Below are positions 57,897 to 64,000 of a stretch of DNA of 64,000 nucleotides, piece after piece. Source of the DNA: Streptomyces collinus. GTDB taxonomy: Bacteria; Actinomycetota; Actinomycetes; Streptomycetales; Streptomycetaceae. The translations under genes were made by a program, and so were the position numbers. The notes beneath the pieces were generated by a model, which made no database searches, had not been told where the DNA came from, and saw only the letters and a program-made list of their open reading frames with translations. Numbering within the stretch: the stretch's first letter is position 1; each line of letters starts with the position of its first letter. The stretch covers positions 4,092,001 to 4,156,000 of the forward strand of contig NZ_CP133771.1 in assembly GCF_031348265.1 (NCBI RefSeq). Reading direction: 5' to 3'.

Positions 57897-58212
57897 CCTT
57901 GCCGGGTAGCCTTCACCCCGGGAACACCGGCGCGACCACTCACCCGACCAGCCGTCAGAAACAGCCCACAAAGGTGAGAAAGGCCGCAAGAGGACACAAC
58001 GACGGAACCACACACCAGGTTCCGCTCCGGCCTCATTGCCCGGCGTGACCAGCCGTGATACACAGAGTGACCATACGATCCTTCGCACACCACCCGTCAC
58101 CTCCCCTAGGGGCGGGAGCGGAAGGGTGGCAAGGTATTCGTACGAAACCCGCCAATCAATGACGCCAAGTCGACATCCGGCAGCATCATTGTCGGCGAGA
58201 ATGAGGCCTGAC

Positions 58213-58230
58213 CTCTGCACGACCGCAGAG
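58213..58230 (+). promoter_or_regulatory. Hairpin in the cmd leader
   Basis: CTCTGC (58213-58218) pairs with GCAGAG (58225-58230) around ACGACC, about 35 nt before the start of the first cmd gene. It may tune translation. Confidence 0.35.
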
Positions 58231-58264
58231 GGTGCGGAACTACCCAACAGGGGCGGTGACTTAC

Positions 58265-58573
58265 ATGCTCTTTGCGGCCGACAAGGGAGACATCAACACC
58301 ATCATCGGCGGGATCGCTCCGGACTGGGGCCCCTTCGGCAGCCTGGGCAACGAGGCGAAGGTGATGATCGAGGTCGTGATGGCGGTTGCCATCCTGCTCT
58401 GCCTCGGCATCGCCATCTGGGGCGCCGCCAAGCAGCGCATCGGAGCGACCGCCCTGCGCGACACCTTCAGCGCGGAGCAGGGCAAGGGCCTCATCATCGC
58501 GGGTCTGACGGGAGTCTTCATCATCGGCTCACTCGGCACGCTGTTCACCATCGTGTACGGCATGGCCGTGTAG
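58265..58573 (+). CDS. cmdF: CmdF-like membrane protein (VirB2/TrbC-like)
   Basis: A 102-aa protein with two hydrophobic helices (about 34-54 and 75-97) around a polar loop with KQRIG and FSAEQGKG. This resembles VirB2/TrbC pilin-like proteins. The ATG at 58265 has GGGGCGGTGA upstream. It heads the cluster known in S. coelicolor as cmdABCDEF, whose loss disturbs differentiation, chromosome segregation and actinorhodin level. The symbol is assigned by position. Confidence 0.75.
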   Translation: MLFAADKGDINTIIGGIAPDWGPFGSLGNEAKVMIEVVMAVAILLCLGIAIWGAAKQRIGATALRDTFSAEQGKGLIIAGLTGVFIIGSLGTLFTIVYGMAV

Positions 58574-58663
58574 CCCGGGCACCGACCGCCCGGCCGGGCA
58601 GGCCCGGCTCCCCCTCCATCCCACCCGCCCGTCGTGCCCACCGGCTGAGGTTGCGTTTTCCTG

Positions 58664-58786
58664 ATGTCGAGTCACCACACCGCGCCCGCGCGGGAACCAG
58701 CACGGCTACCGTCGTACGAGGAGTATGAGAAGTACGACCGGTACGAAGTGTTTCCGCACGACGTCGAGGGGGCGTACGCGGCATGA
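58664..58786 (+). CDS. Tiny coupled ORF in the cmd cluster, 40 aa
   Basis: A frame gives MSSHHTAPAREPARLPSYEE, then YEKYDRYEVFPHDVEGAYAA and a stop that overlaps the next start (ATGA). The EEYEKYDRYE stretch is strongly charged and Tyr-rich. GCTGAGG lies 13 nt upstream, a little far. The overlap argues for translational coupling with the gene at 58783. No family known. Confidence 0.5.
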   Translation: MSSHHTAPAREPARLPSYEEYEKYDRYEVFPHDVEGAYAA

Positions 58787-59604
58787 GTCTCGGTGACGAC
58801 CACGAGTCCTCCGGTGGCTACGGCGGCACGGGCCAGACCCGCACCCGCCTGCCCGACTCCGGCGACGCCTTCGGCGACCCCCGCCGCCGCTCCTCCCGCA
58901 GCCTGGTCACGGTGGTCGGCGTGGTGGTCCTCCTGATCGCAGCGATCGCCTTCGCGAACCGGGGGGACGGCGACACCGAGAGCAGTGGCTCTGGCAGCGA
59001 CAAGGCAGAGAGCTCGGCGACGGCGCCGACGGGCAAGCAACCCGTGAAGTCGAAGACCGGCGGCATCGCCACCGGCTACGCCCACACCGAGCAGGGCGCC
59101 CAGTCCGCAGCCACCAACTACGGCATCGCCCTCGGGTCGGCCGACATGTACAACCTCGAAAAGCGGCACACGATCGTCAACACCGTGTACGCACCCGACG
59201 TCGCCGCCACTCAACTGCCCGAGTTCGACCAGGTGTACTCGAAGGAGAGTTTCCTGGAGAAGCTCGGCCTCTCCAAGGACGGTGCCGCGCCGAGCGGCCA
59301 GACCTTCGTATCGCGCGTCGTCCCGGTCGGCACCAAGGTCACCTCCTACAACAACAGCACCGCCTCGGTCGCACTCTGGTACACCTCCCTCTTCGGCCTG
59401 TCGGGGGAGGGCTCCAAGAACCCCGTGACCGAGAGTTGGTACACCACGACGTACCAGCTGAAGTGGGTCGACGGTGACTGGAAGGTCACCGGCTTCACCC
59501 AGAAGGACGGCCCGGTCCCGGTCGGGCGCGACCAAAGAGCCTCCACCGCAGAGGACATGAGCAAGGCCGTCGAGGAGTACGGAGGGTTCACCTATGCCCG
59601 GTAG
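58783..59604 (+). CDS. cmdE: CmdE-like membrane-anchored protein (VirB8/TcpC-like)
   Basis: A 273-aa protein: cytoplasmic tail, one helix (about 39-58, LVTVVGVVVLLIAAIAFANR), a disordered Ser/Asp spacer, and an outer domain (about 100-260) with the alpha/beta look of NTF2-like VirB8/TcpC proteins (SWYTTTYQLKWVDGDWKVTG). It would be the bitopic scaffold of a T4SS-like complex. It overlaps the next gene by 11 bp. Confidence 0.75.
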   Translation: MSLGDDHESSGGYGGTGQTRTRLPDSGDAFGDPRRRSSRSLVTVVGVVVLLIAAIAFANRGDGDTESSGSGSDKAESSATAPTGKQPVKSKTGGIATGYAHTEQGAQSAATNYGIALGSADMYNLEKRHTIVNTVYAPDVAATQLPEFDQVYSKESFLEKLGLSKDGAAPSGQTFVSRVVPVGTKVTSYNNSTASVALWYTSLFGLSGEGSKNPVTESWYTTTYQLKWVDGDWKVTGFTQKDGPVPVGRDQRASTAEDMSKAVEEYGGFTYAR

Positions 59605-60919
59605 GCATCACGTACTCAAGCTCGGCGCCGCGGTCGCAGCCGTGCAGACAGCCGCGGTCCTGCTGGCCACCCGTGCCTTCGCCGCCCCCACCCCCTCCCC
59701 GTCACCCAGCAACAACGCCTGTGACCTGCTCAGGGGCGAGGCCAGGGACATCTGCGAAGGCGACACCGGCAGCGGATCCGGCAGCGGAACCTCCCGGCTC
59801 GACCCCACCTCCACCCTCGACCCCCTCTCCTCCCTCGCCAAGGGCTGCGCCGACGCCGCCTCCTGGACCGTCGACAAGCTCAGCGAGGCCGTGAAGGAGA
59901 CCGCCAACGTCGACTTCACCAACCCCAAGTTCCTCCAGCAGTACGCCGTCGTCTTCGCCGCCTCGACGATCCTCACGCTCCTGCTCTGGCTCCTGGCCGT
60001 GGCCAAACGAGCCGTCCGCGGCGTGCCCCTGACCACCGCCCTCTCCGAAGCCATCGGTTTCCTGTGGCTCACGGTGCTGGCCTCCGCCTTCACCCCGCTG
60101 ATCCTCTACACCGTCGTATCGGCCACCGACGGCATCACCGAGGTCCTCGCGAAAGCCACCGGCGACCAGACCGACGCGTTCTTCGGCACGTTCTCCGAGG
60201 CCCTCAAGAAGGGCGAGGACATCGGCGGCGGCCCGATCATGCTGATCGTCGTCTCCCTGGTCAGCATCCTCGCCGCCGGCGTCCTCTGGCTGGAGCTCGT
60301 CATCAGGGCCGCCCTGCTCTACGTCGGCGCCCTCCTCGGCACCGTCGTCTACGCCGGCCTCGTCGACAAGAACCTGTGGGGCCACGTCCGCCGCTGGGCC
60401 GGCATCATGATCGCGGTCATCCTCATCAAGCCGGTCATCGTCATCGTCCTCGGCCTCGCCGGCGCACTCTCCGCCGACGACGGCCCGAACGCCTTCTCCG
60501 CCGTCGTCTCCGGCCTCGCCATCATCCTGCTCGCCATCTTCGCCAGCGCGATGATCTACCGCTTCGTCCCCGGCTTCGGCGACGAGATCGCCGGCTCCCG
60601 CAACAACCGCCTCATGCAGGGCGCCGAGAGCAAGGCCGCCGCGGTCATCAGCTCCCCGGCCACCCTCGTCGCGCAGGGCATCAAGACCCACAGCTCCCGC
60701 GCCGACAACAACGGCGGCGGCAGCCAGTCCTCCGCCCCCCGCCCCAGCAACCCCGCCTCCGGCGGAGTCGCCGCGCACAGTGCGCGCACCTCGAACGGCG
60801 GCGGCGGATCTGTCCCCTCCGCCGCACCCGCCCCCCGTTCGAGCAGCCCCGTCAACACTCCCCACGCCAGCAACACCCGCAACAGCAGTTCCAACCGCAC
60901 GGGAGGTGAAGGGCGTTGA
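59594..60919 (+). CDS. cmdD: CmdD-like multi-pass membrane protein (VirB6/TrbL-like)
   Basis: A 441-aa protein: signal-like start, a Ser/Gly/Pro linker, then about six to seven helices (about 115-340), and a disordered Gly/Ser/Asn/Arg tail (345-441). Multi-pass core, large loop and polar tail fit VirB6/TrbL channel components. Its stop overlaps the TTG of the next gene (TTGA). Confidence 0.75.
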   Translation: MPGRHHVLKLGAAVAAVQTAAVLLATRAFAAPTPSPSPSNNACDLLRGEARDICEGDTGSGSGSGTSRLDPTSTLDPLSSLAKGCADAASWTVDKLSEAVKETANVDFTNPKFLQQYAVVFAASTILTLLLWLLAVAKRAVRGVPLTTALSEAIGFLWLTVLASAFTPLILYTVVSATDGITEVLAKATGDQTDAFFGTFSEALKKGEDIGGGPIMLIVVSLVSILAAGVLWLELVIRAALLYVGALLGTVVYAGLVDKNLWGHVRRWAGIMIAVILIKPVIVIVLGLAGALSADDGPNAFSAVVSGLAIILLAIFASAMIYRFVPGFGDEIAGSRNNRLMQGAESKAAAVISSPATLVAQGIKTHSSRADNNGGGSQSSAPRPSNPASGGVAAHSARTSNGGGGSVPSAAPAPRSSSPVNTPHASNTRNSSSNRTGGEGR

Positions 60920-62472
60920 CGACCGAGTCCCACGTGTCCCATCCGGTCACGCCCCGCCGGACATACCTGATCGGCCGCGCCCGGCCGAACGCGATCATCG
61001 GCCGCAACCGCGAGACCGGCGAGATCGCCCTGATCGTCGTGGGCGCGTTCCTCGGCATGATGTGCGGGCTCCTCGTCCCGGTGCTGTCCCTGCGCATCGT
61101 GCTGCTCGCCGGGTTCCCGATGCTGGCGCTGGCCGCGGTGTACGTGCCGTACAAGCACCGCACGTTCTACAGGTGGTTCGAGATCAACCGCAGCTACAAG
61201 CGGACCCTCAAGCAAGGCACCACCTACCGCTCCACCGCGATCGAGGCCGGCACCCGGCTGGACGGCAAGGAGATCGAGGTCGGCCCGCCCCCGGGCATCG
61301 GCCGCATCACCTGGCTGGCCGCCCCCTTCGGCCCCGACGAGATCGCCGTGCTCCTGCACGCCGACCGCAAGACCGTCACCGCCGCCATCGAGATCGAGGG
61401 CCCCGGCGTCGGCCTGCGCGACAGCGAGGACCAGGAAGCTCTCGTCGACCGCTTCGGCACCCTGCTCAAGCACGTCGCCAACGGCGACGGCTTCGTCACC
61501 CGCATCCAGATGCTGGCCCGCACCCTCCCGGCCGACCCGGACGCCCACGCCAAGGACGTCGCCGTCCGCGGCGACGAAAAGGCCCTGCCCTGGCTCCAGG
61601 AGTCCTACGACCAGCTCCAGTCGATGGTGTCCACCAGCAGCGAGCAGCACCGCGCCTACCTCGTCGCCTGCATGCACTACACGCGCGACCTCGCCGCCGA
61701 GGCCAACGCCATGGCCCGCGCCGCCCGCGCCCACGGCGGCAAGGTCGACCGGGACGCCGGACTCGCCGTCGTCATGGCCCGCGAGCTCACCGACATCTGC
61801 TCGCGCCTCCAGGAGGCCGACATCCGCGTCCGGCAGCCGCTCGGTCAGGGACGGCTGGCCTCGCTGATCCACTCCATGTACGACCCGGACCACCCCATCG
61901 ACCACATCCAGGCGATGACCAAGCGCAACGCCTGGCCGGCCGAACTGGACGCCATGGAGCCCACCTACCTCCAGGCCAAGACCCGCGAGTCCTCCACCCG
62001 CGCCCCCTGGTGCCACGCCACGGCCTGGGTGAAGGAATGGCCGATGACCCCCGTCGGCGTCAACTTCCTCGCCCCGCTCCTCGTCCACACCCCGGACGTG
62101 ATCCGCACGGTCGCCGTCACCATGGACCTCGAACCCACCGAGGTCGCCATCGAGCGCATGCTGACGGAGAAGACCAACGACGAGGCCGAGGCCTCCCGCG
62201 CCGCCAAGATGAACCGCACGGTCGACCCGCGCGACATCGCCGCCCACTCCCGGCTCGACCAGCGCGGCGAGGACCTCGCCAGCGGCGCGGCCGGCGTCAA
62301 TCTCGTCGGCTACATCACCGTCTCCTCGCGCAACCCGGACGCACTCGCCCGCGACAAGCGCACGATTAGAGCCTCCGCGGGCAAGTCGTACCTCAAGCTG
62401 GAATGGTGCGACCGCGAGCACCACCGCGCCTTCGTGAACACCCTTCCCTTCGCCACCGGCATTCGGAGGTAG
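60916..62472 (+). CDS. cmdC: CmdC-like PrgI/SCO6880-type membrane protein
   Basis: A 518-aa protein starting at TTG 60916. Two helices near the N-terminus (about 36-76, IALIVVGAFLGMMCGLLVPV and then LRIVLLAGFPMLALAAVYVP) match the PrgI-like module (VirB3-type), followed by a 430-aa soluble domain. That domain resembles the N-terminal domain of VirB4 ATPases, as in SCO6880 proteins. The ATP motor is encoded by the next gene, 6 bp away. Thus a VirB3-VirB4 unit seems split over two genes. Confidence 0.78.
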   Translation: MTTESHVSHPVTPRRTYLIGRARPNAIIGRNRETGEIALIVVGAFLGMMCGLLVPVLSLRIVLLAGFPMLALAAVYVPYKHRTFYRWFEINRSYKRTLKQGTTYRSTAIEAGTRLDGKEIEVGPPPGIGRITWLAAPFGPDEIAVLLHADRKTVTAAIEIEGPGVGLRDSEDQEALVDRFGTLLKHVANGDGFVTRIQMLARTLPADPDAHAKDVAVRGDEKALPWLQESYDQLQSMVSTSSEQHRAYLVACMHYTRDLAAEANAMARAARAHGGKVDRDAGLAVVMARELTDICSRLQEADIRVRQPLGQGRLASLIHSMYDPDHPIDHIQAMTKRNAWPAELDAMEPTYLQAKTRESSTRAPWCHATAWVKEWPMTPVGVNFLAPLLVHTPDVIRTVAVTMDLEPTEVAIERMLTEKTNDEAEASRAAKMNRTVDPRDIAAHSRLDQRGEDLASGAAGVNLVGYITVSSRNPDALARDKRTIRASAGKSYLKLEWCDREHHRAFVNTLPFATGIRR

Positions 62473-62478
62473 GACCTG

Positions 62479-63888
62479 ATGCGGGACCCGCTGTCCGTCC
62501 TCACCGACGCCTTCACCTCCTTCCTCTTCGGGAAGGTCGAGACGACCAGGCTCCCGGTGCGCACGTCCACGGGCCAGGCCCAGGCGGTCTACCTCCCGAC
62601 CGCCGCCCCCGGCCTCGGCGACTCCGGCGTCATCATCGGCCGCGAGGTGTACTCCGGAAAGGGCTACATCTACGACCCCTTCCAGCTCTACGGCCAGCAG
62701 CTCCCCGCTCCCCACTGGCTGGTCCTCGGCGAGTCCGGCAACGGCAAGTCGGCGCTGGAGAAGACGTACGTGCTGCGCCAGCTCCGCTTCCGCGACCGCC
62801 AGGTCGTCGTCCTGGACGCCCAGGGCGAGGACGGCGTCGGCGAGTGGAACCTCATCGCGCAGGAGCTGGGCATAACCCCCATCCGCCTGGACCCGACGGC
62901 GGCCCTGGACATGGGCATCCGCCTCAACCCGCTCGACCCCGCGATCACCACGACGGGCCAGCTGGCCCTGCTCCGGACGATCATCGAGGTCGCCATGGGC
63001 CACGGCCTGGACGAACGCTCCGGCTTCGCCCTCAAGGTCGCCCACGCCTACGTCAACGAGACCATCGTCGACCGCCAGCCGGTCCTGACCGACATCGTCG
63101 AGCAGCTGCGCCACCCCGAGCCCGAGTCGGCCGAGGCGATGAACGTCGCCATAGACGACGTACGGGCCTGGGGCCTCGACGTCGCCCTGGTCCTGGACCG
63201 CCTGGTCGACGGTGACCTGCGCGGCATGTTCGACGGCCCGACGACGGTCGGCATCGACCTCGACGCACCGCTCATCGTCTTCGACCTGTCCCACATCGAC
63301 CGCAACTCCATCGCCATGCCCATCCTCATGGCGATCGTCGGCGTGTGGCTGGAGCACACCTGGATCCGCCCCGACCGGAAGAAGCGCATCTTCCTGGTCG
63401 AGGAGGCCTGGCACATCATCAACAGCCCCTTCGTGGCCCAGCTGTTCCAGCGCCTGCTGAAGTTCGGCCGACGCCTGGGCCTGTCGTTCGTGGCGGTGGT
63501 CCACCACCTGTCGGACGTCGTCGACGGGGCAGCCGCCAAGGAAGCGGCGGCGATCCTCAAGATGGCCTCGACCAGGACGATCTACGCCCAGAAAGCCGAC
63601 GAGGCGAGGGCGACGGGCCGTGTCCTGGGCCTGCCCCGCTGGGCGGTGGAGATCATCCCGACGCTCACCCCCGGCATCGCCGTCTGGGACGTCAACGGCA
63701 ACGTCCAGGTCGTCAAACACCTGGTCACGGAGACCGAACGCCCACTCGTCTTCACCGACCGCGCGATGACCGAGTCCTCCGCCGACCTCACGGACGACGC
63801 CCTGCACGCCGCCGAACTGGAGGCGGAGGAACGGGCCGCGGCCTTCGTGGAGCACCACCTGGGCGACTCCGAATCGACGGTGGCGTAG
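62479..63888 (+). CDS. cmdB: CmdB-like ATPase (VirB4/TraE-like)
   Basis: A 469-aa ATPase: Walker A GESGNGKSALEK (about 93-104), Walker B IFLVEEAWHI (about 308-317), and a motor domain typical of VirB4/TraE/HerA. A glutamate follows the Walker B Asp-equivalent. The C-terminal part contains VHHLSDVVDG. It would energise the assembly of the T4SS-like complex or DNA/protein movement. In S. coelicolor, cmdB mutants have segregation defects (literature). Confidence 0.82.
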   Translation: MRDPLSVLTDAFTSFLFGKVETTRLPVRTSTGQAQAVYLPTAAPGLGDSGVIIGREVYSGKGYIYDPFQLYGQQLPAPHWLVLGESGNGKSALEKTYVLRQLRFRDRQVVVLDAQGEDGVGEWNLIAQELGITPIRLDPTAALDMGIRLNPLDPAITTTGQLALLRTIIEVAMGHGLDERSGFALKVAHAYVNETIVDRQPVLTDIVEQLRHPEPESAEAMNVAIDDVRAWGLDVALVLDRLVDGDLRGMFDGPTTVGIDLDAPLIVFDLSHIDRNSIAMPILMAIVGVWLEHTWIRPDRKKRIFLVEEAWHIINSPFVAQLFQRLLKFGRRLGLSFVAVVHHLSDVVDGAAAKEAAAILKMASTRTIYAQKADEARATGRVLGLPRWAVEIIPTLTPGIAVWDVNGNVQVVKHLVTETERPLVFTDRAMTESSADLTDDALHAAELEAEERAAAFVEHHLGDSESTVA

Positions 63889-63905
63889 GCGCAAGGGGAG
63901 GACGT

Positions 63906-64000
63906 GTGAGACCGGACGACCGCCACACCCAGCGGGACGGCCAGGGAGGCATCCCCGACGGCCTGCTGGTCGGCGTACTGGCGTTCCTCCTCGGCATGAC
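63906..64000 (+). CDS. cmdA: CmdA-like VirD4/TraG-type protein, N-terminus (window edge)
   Basis: A GTG at 63906 with GGGGAGGA upstream opens MRPDDRHTQRDGQGGIPDGL, followed by LVGVLAFLLGMT, the start of a transmembrane helix. The rest is beyond the window. Position and start fit the coupling protein of the cmd cluster; the ATPase motifs are not visible. Confidence 0.6.
   Translation, partial: MRPDDRHTQRDGQGGIPDGLLVGVLAFLLGM

Noticed and set aside
58081..58264. Riboswitch (for example c-di-AMP ydaO type) in the cmd leader
   Set aside because: Only small hairpins are visible, and the conserved ydaO core was not found.
60556..63894. A 1112-codon open frame on the minus strand across the cmd genes
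   Set aside because: It is the antisense of cmdD-cmdB, made of Val/Gly/Asp/Arg-rich low-complexity text typical of high-GC shadows, and the plus strand has clear T4SS-type domains.
1..64000. CRISPR arrays, rRNA or tRNA genes
   Set aside because: No regularly spaced 25-40-bp repeats, no tRNA-like acceptor/T-loop with CCA end and no rRNA sequence were recognised. A tRNAscan or CRISPR search could confirm.

Overview
The window is chromosomal DNA of a Streptomyces (or a very close actinomycete). GC is about 70%, third codon positions are strongly G/C, GTG and TTG starts are common, genes are often coupled by ATGA/GTGA overlaps, and gene order (nur, DUF1416/sulfurtransferase, glnR, mshD, ppk, CHAD, nudix, pstSCAB, pit, csoR, cmd cluster) follows the central core of the S. 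coelicolor chromosome around SCO4126-SCO4180 in reversed numbering. No rRNA, tRNA or CRISPR array is recognisable.

Layout. 1-2963: an Eis-like acetyltransferase end, rsiG (c-di-GMP-responsive anti-sigma WhiG), dtd, a YgfZ-like gene and the nickel regulator nur. 2994-6180: an accessory island on the minus strand with a structured leader RNA, an AbiF/AbiD-type HEPN protein, an HTH-fused N6-adenine methylase and a half-size HsdS, but no restriction subunit. 6248-12782: small core genes, including a nitrobindin-like protein, DsrE and VOC proteins, a cysteine-type leader peptide with its sulfurtransferase/DUF1416 operon, an LmeA-like protein, MoaD/ThiS and a hydrolase. 13036-18656: glnR, a LacI regulator, an HtrA-like protease and an MprAB-like two-component pair. 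18671-20729: accessory DNA with a PIN-domain toxin-antitoxin pair, a truncated gene and a secreted protein that may have an aerolysin-like fold. 20808-27240: a pectate lyase-pectinesterase fusion, a GH5 glycanase, a second LmeA-like protein and a secreted 5'-nucleotidase. 27386-34256: mshD, GNAT, LysR and a five-gene operon ECF sigma / zinc anti-sigma / ABC ATPase / two membrane proteins. 34257-34700: a crippled TnpB (IS200/IS605-type) relic. 34746-37796: a GntR(YtrA)-ABC operon with a large operator palindrome.

37999-48043 is a phosphate block: ppk, CHAD and nudix, then pstSCAB behind a PHO box, facing pit plus a DUF47 PhoU-like gene. 48248-53728 holds csoR, small conserved proteins, a lipoprotein, an FAD-linked oxidase, a PAP2 phosphatase and an SLT/NlpC-P60 wall hydrolase. 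53899-57786 holds a secreted protease, an SDR/TetR pair and an S53 peptidase. 58265-64000 is the cmd cluster, a fixed type IV secretion-like set of membrane proteins, a VirB4-like ATPase and the start of a VirD4/TraG-like protein.

The most unusual unit is the minus-strand operon at 3.0-6.1 kb. A predicted pseudoknotted RNA precedes a HEPN RNase-like gene, as in abiF-type toxin-antitoxin modules, and the same operon carries a restriction-less methylase and specificity subunit. Other points to check are a cysteine-attenuation leader peptide, an internally deleted TnpB, and the T4SS-like cmd cluster separated from its putative wall hydrolase by inserted genes.
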